From Aedes albopictus (lineage: Eukaryota > Arthropoda > Insecta > Diptera > Culicidae): DNA of 64,000 nt. Every line of letters begins with the position of its first letter. Within the stretch, counting starts at the first letter, position 1. Location: the NCBI RefSeq assembly GCF_035046485.1, contig NC_085136.1, forward strand, positions 299,366,778 through 299,430,777. The letters run 5' to 3'. A program made the position numbers and the translations under genes. The notes beneath the pieces were generated by a model. It was not told the DNA's origin and made no database searches. It saw only the letters and a program-made list of their open reading frames with translations. Positions 21,646-33,447 of this stretch are shown here, piece by piece.

Positions 21646-22012
21646 CTGAATGTAAATAAAAAAAACTAACATTACTTTACATGCACAGAAAGGGAACCGA
21701 TACTCTTTAATACGCCATATTCACTCTATTTACTCTAACAGGTAAACTCTTTTTTAAAGTAAATAAAGCAATTACTTCAAAAAAAAAAAATAGTTTCTCG
21801 ACAAAACCTTGATGGTAATCGATACGATTCATAAAAATAAATTTGTTTATGTCTTAGAATTCGATATAATGTAAAGTAAGTTGTTTTACTTGACTGTGAA
21901 AAATCTCGACATAAACTTAAATTTCAAAATCTGACAGTTGAGCTATGGCGTGGGTGGGCATTTACTGCAAACGACATAACATTTTAAGCATTTGGTTTAG
22001 ACGTAACAATAC

Positions 22013-22323
22013 CTGAATATGTAGCTTTTCATCTTCGTTGAACAGTTTGGAGTTCAAGAAGTTCAAGCGGGGATCCACAAAAAGAGCCATCTGGAATGCT
22101 TGAGACGATTTCAACTTAACCAAGCGATCTGTCAGAGCCTTAGTCAACTTCTGGGCAAAAGGATTCGAAAACATGTTTCGTACTGAGTTGATTGTCATGA
22201 GCCACGCGATATAGAAATCGGACAATGAAACATGCCGTTCCTGAAGTTTTTTGGTGCAGATATCCAAGGGCTCAAAGGCCTGCACATAGTGCTCGATGAA
22301 CTCCCAAATTTTAGGCGTCAACT
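22013..22323 (-). CDS. hAT transposase-family protein, exon 3
   Basis: 311 nt with acceptor TTTACAG/AG and donor TTCAG/GTATTG. It reads ELTPKIWEFIEHYVQAFEPL, then LDICTKKLQE and FVDPRLNFLNSK, the helical segment between the RNase H-like core halves of ZBED/hAT proteins. It splices in frame to exons 2 and 4. Confidence 0.85.
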
Positions 22324-22384
22324 CTGTAAACCAAAAAAGTTTACAACAAAATGAATCAGTTTTATCTTCCACATATAAAATCTT

Positions 22385-22720
22385 TTTGCCTTTCTCGTAC
22401 ACTAAGTGTACTGTAAAGGCTAGATATTCACTCCAAAAATGACTTTTTGATAGAAGACCCGGAGGGTCAAGTCGTATATACCAATCAACTCAGCTCGAAG
22501 AATTGAGGTGATGTATGTGTGTGCGTATGTGCACACACACGCACACACACACACACACACATTCACACGCACGTACGCACACACAGACACACACCACCTC
22601 AATTCGTCTAGCTGAGTTGATTGGTATATGCGACTTGACCCTCCGGGCCTTCAATCAAAAAGTCATTTTTGGAGTGAACATACATATAGCCTTTCCAGTA
22701 CGTGAAAGGCAAAAATGTGT
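22385..22720. mobile_element. Inverted-repeat element with (CA)n core, inside an intron
   Basis: Arms of about 110 bp (GCCTTTCTCGTACACTAAGT, CACTCCAAAAATGACTTTTT, ACCAATCAACTCAGCT) are inverted around a CA/TG microsatellite (about 22517-22590). The same end sequence occurs at about 55400-55530. It fills most of the intron between exons 2 and 3 of the hAT-family gene. Confidence 0.7.
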
Positions 22721-22741
22721 ATAGGAACAAAGTTTGCTTAC

Positions 22742-23305
22742 CGATTTCGGGAAATTGTATCCCAAGCTGAACAAAAAAATCCTTTTGTCGGAGGAAGCTT
22801 TTGGCCATTTTAAATATTCCACCCCATCTGGTAGGCGCCCAAATCGGAGGAACGGTCGCGCCACTACGTTCAAAATGGATAATGTATTTAGTGCCTCTAC
22901 ACTTTCTGGCCATTTCAGTGATATGCTTGACGGAATCATTTTTTCTGTCAACGACATCTAAAACGGCGAGTTGGAGTGTATGTACAGCGCACCGCACAAG
23001 ATTAAGCTGTTCTTGAAACTCCGCTGTCAGTGATTCCGCGAGTTCTTCACTTTCGATGGCTGCACTCTCGATTTCGGCCTGATTGTCGATGGATTCATAT
23101 TCGTCGTCACCACCGGATAGCAAGTGCTGGGTGAAAAGCATATCAATTTCATGTTTCAGTCCTTTGACTGCCGCCACCATGTTCGCTCCGTTATCGACAG
23201 TAACGGAGAAGATTTGTTCTATGCTCATCCCATACGATTGAATCACATCTAAAATCTTTTCCTTCAGGAATGCTGCTGTTTGCCGCTCCTTGATTTCTAC
23301 CATGC
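22742..23305 (-). CDS. hAT transposase-family protein, exon 2 (catalytic core)
   Basis: 564 nt with acceptor TTTCAG/GC and donor ATCG/GTAAGC. It contains IFSVTVDNGANM (second catalytic Asp, D241), the RCAVHTLQLAV motif (CxxHxLxL, C309 and H312) and PTRWGG (W364, the conserved Trp near the hairpin-forming site). An acidic stretch (DDEYESIDNQ to SEELAES) lies between them. The order and spacing match hAT transposases. All recognised catalytic positions are retained. Confidence 0.87.
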
Positions 23306-24429
23306 CTGAAATTTTGTTTTAAAAGTGTTATGATGATTGTTCAATGTAAATACAATCGGGTATCTTATAAGATGTTACTAACTACATTCCCGATCGAAAG
23401 TTTGGGGCCACCCTCATAAATACATGTCATTTTAAGGCCAGTATATCCGCCAAATTACGCCCGAATTCAAGAAGCTATTATTATTTAGTATCATTTATTA
23501 TATTTAAAATAAATGAAGCAGAATTAAAATAGAATGAAAGATGACAAAGATATCTAAAAATCACCTTTTCATGTTTAACTAAAGTGACCTCAAACTTTTT
23601 GTCAATGACATCAATACCAAATTTACTTTTCTTTAGATTCTTTCTTTAGATTCTTTAGTTTTCTTTAGATTCTTTAGCTCGGCAAAAAGCAGTTGAAAGC
23701 GAATAACAAATTGGTTATATTATCGCTCTCATCTTGAAATTTGGTCGACCCAATTTACAGCGACACTGCTGTAGGTTTAAATTTATCTTTTAGAATATTT
23801 GGCAACATAAGATTAAGTTTACATACAAGTATTTTTCAAAAAGATTTACCTAAATCATGTTCATAGTTTTTTTGACTTATTATCTTTTGAATGAGACGTT
23901 CCTGCCTACGTTATTGAAATCGGATGTAAATTAGCGGAGATATGGGCCAAAAACATGGCATGTTTTGAGGGGCTGACCCCAAACTTTTAATCGGGAGTGT
24001 ACATTACGCCAGACTGTTTTGAAAAGTTTATGTTTCACGCTTCGCATCTCAGACGGCAGTTCTATATGCAGATAGTGACTGAAAGATTCGTTTGCCAATA
24101 AAGCTTTATAATTTTGAAAAACATATTTTTTACAAAGAGCACCTTTTTCTGAGCCACTGATATAAAGAGATTTTATATGTAACTTTCCTTTTGACACTGG
24201 GTGAAAGCTCCGCCCAGGTATGCTTTAAAAAACGGCTCTCATATAAACTTTGAATTGATTTTCATGCAACCGGGTACCAGAATTCATGAAAATTTGTATT
24301 TCGGTCATGGGCGTAGCATTTGGTCTAAAGGGGGGGGGGGGGGGGCTTGGTTGTTTGCGAACACCCTAAGCAAATTTATACCTACTAACCCCTTTGGCTC
24401 CTGCATGCATTTCTTTCAAATTTTCTCAA

Positions 24430-25690
24430 AGAATTCCGATACAAATCTTCTCACAGTACTCCTGAATAAATTTTTGAAGAGATTTTGAGAGGAATTTCCG
24501 AAGGAATCACTAGAGGAGTTCCTGCGGCGATCCCTGGGAGAGTTTCCGGAGAAATCCCTGGAGTAATCCCTGGAGAAGCTCCTGGATGAATCCCTCGATG
24601 AATTCCTGCATGAATGCCTGGAGAAATCCCGTAGGAATTCCCGTAGGAATCCTCGGAGAAATCTCTGGAGGAATTGTTGAAAGTGTACCTGTAGGGAATT
24701 CCTAAAAGAATGTCGGGGGGAATTCCTGGATGAGTTCCTGCAGCAATCTCTGGAAGAATTCCCGAAAGAATCCCTGGATGAGTTCCTGGGGAAATACCTG
24801 GAAGAATCCTTAAAGAAATTCTAGGAGGAATCTCTGGACAAATTTATGAAGATATCTCTTGGAGTATTCCTGGAAGAATAACTAGAAAAATTTCTGGAGG
24901 AATCTTTGTAAGAATTTCTGGAGGAATTGCTGTATGAATCCCTGCAATTCGTGGAGAAATTCCTGTTGGAATTGCTGGAGGAATTCCTAAAGCAATACCT
25001 AGAGAAATCTCTGGAGAAAATCCTGGAGGACTCCTGGAGATACCTTTGATCAAATTCATGGCAATTCAATCTCCTAGAAGAATTTTTGGAGAATCTCTGG
25101 AGGAATTTATGAAAAAATACCTGGAGGGTTTCCTAGAGCAGTTCCTTGATAAATTCATGGAGGCATCCTTGGAAGCAATTCTGAAAAAATCCTTGAGAAA
25201 TTCCTGAGGAATTTCTTGAGGAATTCCTGAGGAATTTCTTGAGGAATTCCTGGAGGAATTCCTGAAGATATCCCCGGAGGAATTCTTGTGAGATATCACT
25301 GAAGAAATTCATGGAGAAATCCCTAGAGGAATTCCTGGAGGAATCCCTGAAGCAATTCTAGGAGGAATCTCTGGATAAATTCTTGGAGGGATTCCTGGAA
25401 AAAAAGCTTGGGAGAATTTCAAGGGAAATTCCCGGAGAAATTTCTAGGCAAATTCCTTATGAAATTCCTTGAGCAATTTCTGAAGGAATCTTTGGAGGAG
25501 GTATGCCTAGCCTGGAGGAATTTATGGAGGAATCCCTGATGGATAAATTGCTGGATAAATTCCTGGAGGAATCCTTGAAGTAATTGCTATAAGAATTCCT
25601 TAATAAATTACTGCAGGAATTCCTGAAGAAATTCCTGCTGGAATTTCCGTAGGAATCCTCTGTTTGAGCATTTGGTGAACCGAAACCATG
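24430..25690. repeat. Long degenerate GAATTCCTGGAG-type array (1.26 kb)
   Basis: About 80-90 imperfect units of roughly 12-15 bp built around GGAATTCCTGGAGAAATCCC. The period varies by multiples of 3, which leaves spurious repetitive open frames (Asn/Ser/Arg-rich or Ile/Pro-rich). The family recurs at 11350-11835, 26620-26790 and 27140-27380. Confidence 0.85.
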
Positions 25691-25754
25691 CGAGTGAGTC
25701 CAAAACCCGCTAAGGGGTATCAAATCCTGTGATATCAGAGACAAGCAGACGTCT

Positions 25755-26605
25755 TAAGCTGGTCAAGGGCTTACAGTTTATCGATATTTTTGTTTCCAAT
25801 TCCACCAACAGGCGGTGCTAGTAAGCTAACAAATTTTGTTTTTCATATATATCAGGAAAATATGCAAAAAATTGCAACTAGCGCCGCCTAGCTGTAGGAA
25901 CTCGAACCAAACGATAATTATTCTGGAAGCCCTTGATCTACCAAACAATTTTGCCGAAGACACCATCTTTCTAAAGAATCAGAATGCTGAGATATGTGAA
26001 ATGTAAAATTTGTTCGCTCTCTAGCGCCGCCTAGCGGTGAAATCACGAATCATACGAAAGCCCTTGACCAGCTGAACAACTTTGCCGAAGAAACCAACTC
26101 TCTAAGTAATCAAGATCCTGAGAATATCTCAGGGATGAAAATTTTGTCAGTGTTGCATCTACTTGTCTAAGATGATCACAGACAAATAGATGTGACGCTA
26201 ACGAAATTTCAATCTCATATATCTCATGATCTTGATTACTTAGAGAGTTGATGTCTTTGGCAAAATTGTTTGGCTGGTCAAGGACTAACCGATAATAAGG
26301 CTTAAGATTCAAAATACCACCGCTAGGCGACGTTAGAGAGCAAACAAATTTTAAATTTCGCATATCTCATCACCCCAATTTTGTAGAAAGATGGTGTCTT
26401 CTTCAATATTGTTTGGTAGATCAAGGGCTTTCAGAATAATTAGTGTTTGATTCAAGTTTCTGCAGCTAAGCGGCGCTAGTTGTATTTTTTTTGCAAATTT
26501 TCCTGATATATATGGAAAACAAAATTTGTTAGCTCACTAGCATCGCCTAGCGGTGGAATTTTGAAGCTTAAGTCTTATTATCGGTTAGTCCTTGACCAGC
26601 CAAAC
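25755..26605. repeat. Long imperfect inverted repeat (about 840 bp)
   Basis: Arms of about 400 bp run from TGGTCAAGGGCTTACAG on the left to CTTGACCAGCCAAACAA on the right and carry the word AGCGCCGCCTAGCGGTG several times. The centre (about 26170-26195) includes CACAGACAAATAGATGTGAC, a truncated end of the CACAGACAAACAG MITE family. It lies between two GAATTCC-type arrays. Confidence 0.65.
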
Positions 26606-26619
26606 AACTTAGAGATTTC

Positions 26620-26790
26620 TTCAGACACTCTGGAGGAATGCCTAAAGGAATTCCTGGAGAAATGCTTAGAGGAGTTCCTGAAGTAATCCATGCAGGTGTC
26701 CCTAGTGAAATTCCTTGAAGAATTCCTGGAGAAATCTTTAGAGGAATTCCTGAAGAAAACCCTGGAGGAACTCCTGGAGTAACGTGGCTT
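26620..26790. repeat. GAATTCCTGGAG-type array (short)
   Basis: About 12 degenerate units such as GGAATTCCTGGAGAAATGC, directly after the long inverted repeat. Continuous in style with the 24430-25690 array. Confidence 0.75.
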
Positions 26791-27139
26791 AAAATACCAC
26801 ATGTCAAAAAGTGTGATGGGCACCCTTCTAATTTCGTTCTATATGACGCCGCAATCTCTGGTCAAATTTTCAGCTGAATCCGTTAACATTTGGGTGATGC
26901 TTGACTCATTTGAAGTTTGTATGAGAGTTTATATGGGAAAACAAAGTCTTTTTTGCATTTTTTTTTTCATAAAGGGCTTTATTTTTTTCCTAAATTACAT
27001 AACCGATTATATAGAATTATAACCTTATATGTGCCGAAAAACTTTGTCGAAGATCGCAAAGCCATCCGAAGCTTGTGAGATAAGATATTACTTACAGACC
27101 ATCTGGTCGTGCTTAACATTTAACATGTGAGGGAATAAC

Positions 27140-27380
27140 AATAGCAATAAAATCTTTCTGGGGAATTTTTTGGAGGATACCCTGAAGGATTTACTGGAAC
27201 AGTTACAGGATGAATTTCGGGAAAAATTCTTGGGGGAATTCCTGAAGGAATTCCAGAAGAATTCTTTGGATGATTACCCGGAGAAATTGCTTATTATTGA
27301 ATTATTGAAGGAGTCCTAGGATTTGTAAGATAAACAGGTTAACTTTTCTGAAAGGCTACCTGAAATAAATTCCTAGAGAA
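27140..27380. repeat. GAATTCCTGGAG-type array (short, decayed)
   Basis: Units such as GGGGGAATTCCTGAAGGAAT, more diverged than the main array. Confidence 0.6.
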
Positions 27381-27790
27381 ATACTTCGAAAGCCAGGGCC
27401 CGTGAAACAGGTTCACTTCATAAGTAGATGGTCGTCATGGGTTCGAGCCCCGACACTTGCAATTTTTTCGTCAGTTGCTCTTCCCCCCAACGGACCCTAA
27501 CGGACCCGGAAACTTAGATATCGGCTAACAGCAACTTATAATGGACCCTCAATTGGAAAAAGGAACAAGAGCCACACATCATCGTGCTCATCATTCTACC
27601 ATGGGCAGGGTAGAAATGTAACAGTAGCGCAAAGGCAACCAGTTTAATGTAGTAGAATTCAAATAGAATACATTAAGGCGCTGTACAAATTGTAAGGGGC
27701 GCTGCCAAGTGGAATCGCTCACGCAGTGCCCAGTATCAAACAGATGTCCAATATTTCGTCCAGCTGATCTCGTCGACACGATTTCTTGTC
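27381..27790 (+). mobile_element. tRNA-derived SINE-like retroposon
   Basis: The head contains a pol III B box (GGGTTCGAGCCCCG at about 27429). The body CACACATCATCGTGCTCATC to GGAATCGCTCACGCAGTGCC is shared with 46045-46260 and, in part and inverted, with 36070-36130. No coding capacity. Confidence 0.55.
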
Positions 27791-28905
27791 AACAAGTGAA
27801 CTAAATATCTAGCTAGTCCTGGAATGGGCTTAATTGGCAGGTCCCGATCATCATTATTTGGGAGATTGCGTGTAAGTCATGGAGTCATTATGTATTTGAG
27901 CTTGAACCTGGGACCTTCTGATCCGCAGGCTCGAGCCCAGTCTTGTTAGCGATCACAGTCTTTGACACATTTTCGTCGATATTCAGCTGCCTTTGTCTCC
28001 AACATTCGCAACACAAGCGATCAAACTACTGTACGGAACAAAAATGTCGAATGAATGCGCTTGACCACGATTGCGTCTTCGGGAGATGGTTCGGTTTTTG
28101 TTATTTCTGTTTTTCCCATAAAGAGAGCTGGTTTGGATAAATATATGTGTCGTAATCGATTTATCACACACGAATAAACTAATATTATACCAATCTCAAT
28201 CAAAATTGGCTGAAATCTTGCAAAAAGCTGGAATTAGACAAATGTCATCGTGTCAGACGACGATGATTTGATCCACTTTTTTGTTTATTGATCTTCGTTC
28301 TGCCGCTCGTGTTGTGTGTAAGAGGTAGCAGTCGCGCTCGAATGAAACAAAGCAAGCTGACACCCGACCGCGGCAACGAAACGCAGGTAGTGAAAAGTGT
28401 CGAATGTTTACAAGCCTGCTCGAGCCTTATCATCAGCGTAATTTCTGATACTTGAATCAAAAGACATTAGAATACGATGGCATGACGTCTTAATCATAGG
28501 TAACTTTGTTTTAATTCGTGCTGGCAACTCTACGCAATTTTTAGTATCAACGTGACATACTTTTGATAAATAATTAGTCAATGAAAACGAATTCCTACAC
28601 AAAAACGATGTATGGAGGAAATGTTCGTTACACGAAGGAGAAATAGCTAATTAATTTAGTCACGTAAAATAATGTAAAATTACATGACTTTTATAAAAAT
28701 CGTGTTAATTCGTGATTTTTCAACTAAAATTATTGAATAGCTTCGAAATAAGCAATTTAAACACCTTAGTATCTTCGGCATACTGTACCTAGTCTTATTA
28801 CTAAGTTCAACCATATATGCAAATCAGTAAAAACTATCAAATTCACATTGACTCATTTCATGAATTGTTCCTATGTATAGTGAATGGATGTCAAATGTTA
28901 ATTTA

Positions 28906-29004
28906 TAAGTAAAAGAAAATCGAATAAAGTATTGTTCCTATTAATTCCGACTCAAGTTAGTTGGAATTAAAGGAACAGTACATTTTTCGATTTTATTTTA
29001 CTTA
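28906..29004. repeat. Palindromic MITE-like sequence, 99 bp
   Basis: Inverted arms TAAGTAAAAGAAAATCGAAT and the inverse of TAAGTAAAATAAAATCGAAA meet near 28955. Confidence 0.65.
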
Positions 29005-30546
29005 CAGGTACATATTCCACTAACACGCCCAGGTTTATCATCATCATCTTAATTTATTCCCATCTTGCAGGTTCAACTTTGTACGAAAACATTTATATTT
29101 GGCAAAGTTCGAGCGCTACCTTTTTGAATGTCATTCAGAAGCTTCCCTGGCCAATTTCACAGGGGTTGACGGTATTAAAGTGAAGGAATTTAATTTTGAC
29201 TATTGTAATGTAGTGTTTTTTTAGTGAAACATATCACTTTTTTAACACTTTAATGCGCCTCCAACGGTTCATCACGAACCGGCTGCTACAGATGCGGTAT
29301 GGCTGATCACCGCCGGAGCTCTCTGCATGGTATCCCAAACTGTCAGTCGCCACCCACGTGACATTTTGGACAAAAAACTGACTGCTTTTTATCAGCTGAA
29401 CAAAGTTACTTGTGTATGACTAGGTTGGCATTTCTAGGCCACGCTTGAAAAATAACATGGTTTATCGAGGTAGGGCCGATAGGACAATTGAACGAATTTG
29501 AATATTTTTTATAGTATTTGTAGGGGGAAGAATACATAATAGTTAACAAGCAATCTTTATTATTTAAAAATGTGGCTGACCAACTTGGCATATTTTTGTT
29601 TATCTTCGATGGTATTATGACACCAACAGAAAAAAAATATCAGAAGTTCAGTTACATGTTTCTGTGGGTTTTGGACCGATGACAATTTAAGGACACAAGA
29701 GATGAACACAGAGAAGTAGAAAACGATTAGCGAAATCAAGAAATCAATTTGACACAGGGTCGAATATATTTTAACATACGAGGTTCAACTGATTCGATGA
29801 AAAAACATAGTGTGTTTGACTTAACTGACTTAACGAGGAGGAAAACATATTGAACCTTACCACAAAACCAAACAAGAAGACAAATATAAACCGTGTGACC
29901 ATAACACTACATAGGCAAATCCTGACTGATTGACCAATTGAAAACTTTCCAATCTTCTACCGTAACTTTCTGAGTTAGTTTGCAACAGTGACTTAATGGA
30001 TACCGTTTTCCGCGTACGGCTGGTAAACTGCTTCTGAAAGATTACCTACTCTTTTCTATCTTTAGGTCTAGTGTAGAGGTTTCAGAGTGCAGCTAGAAAT
30101 TAGCAAAAAAAACATTTATGTTATTCAGAGACTTCAGTAAAATGTTGGTTCAAAACCACCAAGTCTACGAGAATGTTTAACGAGCATGAAATCGACCAAA
30201 TTAATATTGGTCTCTAGAGAAGACTGAAAAAAAAACTTAATTTATTCTATTGAGAAACATATTCCACCCAGAGTGTTTGCACGTTTTTAGTAATATTTTC
30301 GCTGTCCATGATTTTCACTTGCAATTTTTGCATACTTTTTTCAAGAGACAGGAGAAGCGTCAAACCAAAAATAAAAGTATTTGGCCGATTTTCCTATATC
30401 TGGCGACAAACATTTGGTCTCTGGGCACAAAACAACGCATTTTCAATTTTCTACATATTAAAATTTGAAAACTGCAGCAAGAGCGCCGGGTTTTCTTGAA
30501 TGCAACATAAAACTTGTTCAAAACTAATACAGCTTTGACGAAGAAT

Positions 30547-30642
30547 ATATCTGGCGTTCGATTTGAATAGGTCATAATATGACATATTATGATGCTGTAA
30601 TTCTTATGCTGATAGGTCCTATTCAAATCGAACGCCAGATAT
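30547..30642. repeat. Short inverted-repeat element, 96 bp
   Basis: Perfect 26-bp arms beginning ATATCTGGCGTTCGATTTGA around an AT-rich centre that is itself partly palindromic (TCATAATATGACATATTATG). Confidence 0.7.
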
Positions 30643-30769
30643 AGTTATTGTTGTGAAAAAATAAACATTTTTTTTATGGCTATAATGGACCATTCAAATT
30701 GTTATGTACATTCGAAAGAGGCCCATTTATTAGGAACAGCTTTGTAAAGGACCATATTTGTCTGAAAGT

Positions 30770-30965
30770 CATTTAGAGGCGCTGAATGCATTTTTCCTCG
30801 TAAATCAAAATCTTGCTGAGGATGACGGCCGACAGCTTCGATTCCCGGCCGGTCCAGTTTATTTCCTTAACAAAATGATTATTGGCAGGAGCTCAGTTAA
30901 CTTTGAAAGTGTGAGCAGGCTCTTTTCCAGCTTGGACGTTAATCCAAGAAGATGTATAACACTAA
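30770..30965 (+). mobile_element. Degenerate Feilai-like SINE
   Basis: GCTGAGGATGACGGCCGACA, CTTCGATTCCCGGCCGGTCC (B box) and the tail ATTATTGGCAGGAGCTCAGTT to CGTTAATCCAAGAAG parallel the intact copy at 41321-41599. It lies just inside the first intron of the hAT-family gene. Confidence 0.6.
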
Positions 30966-31026
30966 TTCGAGAATCAAGTTTTGTTTCAGTTTTAACGTAA
31001 TACCAGGTTAAAATATGTCAACTTAC

Positions 31027-31636
31027 CAAGAGTACGAATGACGATTTTTCCGTCTAAAACGTACTGAACATTGATTCCAAGTATATGGCGGTGGAATCTC
31101 GAAGCGGAATCGACCTTCAGCGAAAGTAAAATATTTTTCATCTCCTTTCCCAAAGCGGCACGAACCCTGTTGGCTATGGCATGAATGATCATTTTGTTTT
31201 TTCCTCGATTCAGCGTCACATCCAATGCGGAGGCAATTGGGTCCATCAATTGCTTGAGACCTTCCCACTCGACGCAAGATAAAGGAAGATTATGATAGCA
31301 CACCAGCTTCGTTAAAGATTCGAGCAACAAACGCCGATCAATAGCTATGAGGCGTTTTGCGATTGCTCGTGGTTTCCGGGCGCCTGTATCCTTCTCGCTC
31401 ATAAGTCCGTGTTTCCTGGCCGCGTTTGGATGCTGGGTTCGGAAGTGTCGGACAAAATTTCCGACATCGCACGTCACTTGTGTGTATGAGCAACCGCTAT
31501 TTTCGTCGATGCTGCATGATCCTGCATTTCCTTCGCGGCTTATAAATCGCAGCGCGATCTCTTGCAGCGTTGGTTTGCTCGAGTTCTTTCGTTTTTTCGG
31601 CTTCGGCGCAACAGGACAGGCAGCTTCTACGTCCAT
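31027..31636 (-). CDS. hAT transposase-family protein, exon 1 (BED-like zinc finger)
   Basis: Codes for residues 1-203 from ATG 31636. Order: a basic N-terminus (PKPKKRKNSSK, a possible nuclear localisation signal), a BED-like zinc finger (about 31-71, with Cys41, Cys49 and the HFRTQHP pair), then the start of the RNase H-like core, where LKVDSASRF supplies the first catalytic Asp (D176). The four exons total 1968 nt (655 aa plus stop) with no in-frame stop. Catalytic positions D176, D241 and E602 are spaced much as in Hermes (D180, D248, E572). It could be a recently active element or a domesticated ZBED-like gene. An upstream non-coding exon cannot be excluded. Confidence 0.82.
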
Positions 31637-31960
31637 TTTCTACCCGGGATACAGACTCACCGGTGACTGTGATAATAAAATCACCATTATCGATGATATT
31701 CGTCGCGCTAACAATGAATTTCATACTTACCCATTCACAATCGAGAACGCAATGACATTCGAACGGACGACCAATACAAAAAATCATATTCATTGATTAA
31801 GCAAAAGAAGTTCATCTTCCAGTCGCATGAATGGAATGAACTCTTTTGCTGTAATCAAAAAAAGAATTGTCATTTCGGGTTGAAAAAAAATAAACATCAG
31901 GCTACACTGAAACAATTTCATTTTCTCAACTCATGAATATTTCGCGAAAATCATAGCCAC

Positions 31961-32619
31961 TGGGTACGGGGCGAAATGGACACCCATCGGGGCATAATGA
32001 ACACCTCTGCATATTTTATGCTTATTCTTTGATTACATCGACCAGTTAAGTAATTTGCCTATGGAGATCAATACCACAGATATAATACTCCATCTAAGAC
32101 GAAATTACATAACATCAAAGTTAGTTAAATAAACGTTAGGCTAAAATAATCGGATTGATTTTTTCCAAACTCTCTAAAACGCCTAACAGTATGCAATGCG
32201 CGTACATCCATTCGTAATTCCCAGTGTTCATTTCGCCCCGAATCGACTACAACATTAAAATTGCTATTTTAAGTAAATTCTGATCAAAAATAAAATACTT
32301 TATCCATTACTAAATCTTCGTATACATGTAGATTAGGTAACAATTCATTTGTTTTTATGGTGGACTCACTCCAAAAATCGTTATACCTTATTTGATGCTG
32401 CTTCGAAATTATAAGAATTTCACCATATGAAGAACATATTTCAATTTCAACGATATTTTGGTTATTTTGGAGCAATATAAAAGGTACTTTTGAAAAATAG
32501 AACTATGACTTGTTCCTTTACATCTATGCATTAAAAGTTTTACATAAAAGTCAACTGTTTCGGCAAAAACAGGGGTGTCCATTTCGCCCCGGGTGTCCAT
32601 TATGCCCTTAATACCCCTA
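31961..32619. mobile_element. TIR element with GGGGCGAAATGGACACC words, about 660 bp
   Basis: Left end GGGTACGGGGCGAAATGGAC and right end inverse TAGGGGTATTAAGGGCATAA share the words GGGCGAAATGGACACC and GGGGCATAATGAACACC in inverted orientation. AT-rich interior, no coding. A fragment of the same family lies at 14641-14670. Confidence 0.65.
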
Positions 32620-32620
32620 C

Positions 32621-32791
32621 CCCAGTAACAAGTAATGGAAGAGTCATGTCGGCGCAGGTTTTTTTTTGCGCAATAGTCACTGTGACTTACTTCTAACAAG
32701 TAAGTATTTATTTGTTAAAAGTAAGGTACTGTGATCTCCGCGCAACATAAACCGGCGCCACCGTGACTCTGTGACAAGTGTGTTACTTGGG
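32621..32791. mobile_element. CCCAGTAACA..TGTTACTTGGG element, 171 bp
   Basis: The terminal inverted repeat CCCAGTAACAAGT / TGTGTTACTTGGG encloses partly palindromic sequence (GACTTACTTCTAACAAGTAA). It is similar in ends to the 16737-17957 and 63647-63813 elements. The 2-bp flanks do not match clearly here. Confidence 0.5.
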
Positions 32792-33033
32792 AACGTCCCC
32801 ACTAGGGACACAGCCTGCTTCTCAGCTTAGTGTTCTATGAGACCTTCCACAGTTATTAACTGGGAGCTTCCTGTCGTTGACAATTTTTGCATGTGTATAT
32901 CGTGCAGCAATCATGGAGATTCTCTATGCTCAAGGACGTCAATGAAATTTTCATTGCAAAAAGTTCCTGAACCAACCGGTAACCTGTCACCCTCAGCATG
33001 GTCATGCTTAACAGCTGTGGCTATAGAGGCCCA
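32792..33033 (-). mobile_element. Feilai-like SINE
   Basis: Reverse of the 41321-41599 SINE: AGCCTGCTTCTCAGCTTAGT, CCACAGTTATTAACTG, CACCCTCAGCATGGTCATGC, then GGCTATAGAGGCCC at the 5' end. Moderately diverged. Confidence 0.75.
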
Positions 33034-33039
33034 TTTTTG

Positions 33040-33345
33040 CTCCTTCTCTGAGTTTCTTTGGTGGCTCTTCTATATTCTTTCTGTGCTTCTTCTGTGTTTC
33101 TTCTGTATTACTTTTGCATTCTTTTTGAGTTTTCTATCTGAGATCCTTCAGTGTCCCTTCTGCGTTCCGTCTGTATTTCTTCTGAATACCTGTCATGTTC
33201 ATTTATGTCACCTTTGTGTTCGTCCTGTGTTTGTTTTGAGTTCCTTTTGTGTTTTTCCCTGTATTTTTTCTTTTTCTTTGATACAATGTTTTCTGCGTTG
33301 TTGTTCTTTTGTGTTCCTAGGTCTTTTTCTGTGCTCTATTTAGGT
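33040..33345. repeat. Pyrimidine-rich degenerate tandem
   Basis: Irregular repeats of TTCTGTGTTCCTTTTG-like words of about 11-13 bp, as at 14180-14420. The overlapping Phe/Cys/Ser-rich frames are not considered genes. Confidence 0.55.
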
Positions 33346-33382
33346 ATTAGTCGAACCGAATCAATAATCCCATTCAAGCGAT

Positions 33383-33447
33383 AGGTAAGATTTTTCAAAC
33401 TCCCTCTCCCCCCATAAACTCTAAGGTAATTAATGGACGGCCCCTTT
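33383..33447 (-). mobile_element. Half copy of the GGGGCTGTCCAT MITE
   Basis: The inverse reads AAGGGGCCGTCCATTAATTA and continues AGTTTATGGGGGGAG, like the left half of 10937-11100. The other half is absent. Confidence 0.6.

Larger units (their letters stand above)
23306..31026 (-). other. Intron 1 of the hAT-family gene (7.7 kb)
   Basis: Donor CTTG/GTAAGT (31027/31026) and acceptor TTTCAG/GC (ending 23306), both strong. The contents are repeats listed separately. 23310-24320, 27800-28900 and 29010-30540 hold no recognised gene. A CTTTAGATT-type tandem lies at about 23628-23680 and a 17-bp G run at about 24331-24347. Confidence 0.65.

Noticed and set aside
22515..22600. His/Thr and Cys/Val repeat peptides
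   Set aside because: Produced by the CA/TG microsatellite inside an intronic element.
32837..33343. 168-codon plus-strand frame rich in Phe and Cys, resembling a membrane protein
   Set aside because: It begins inside a reversed Feilai SINE and continues through a pyrimidine-rich tandem.
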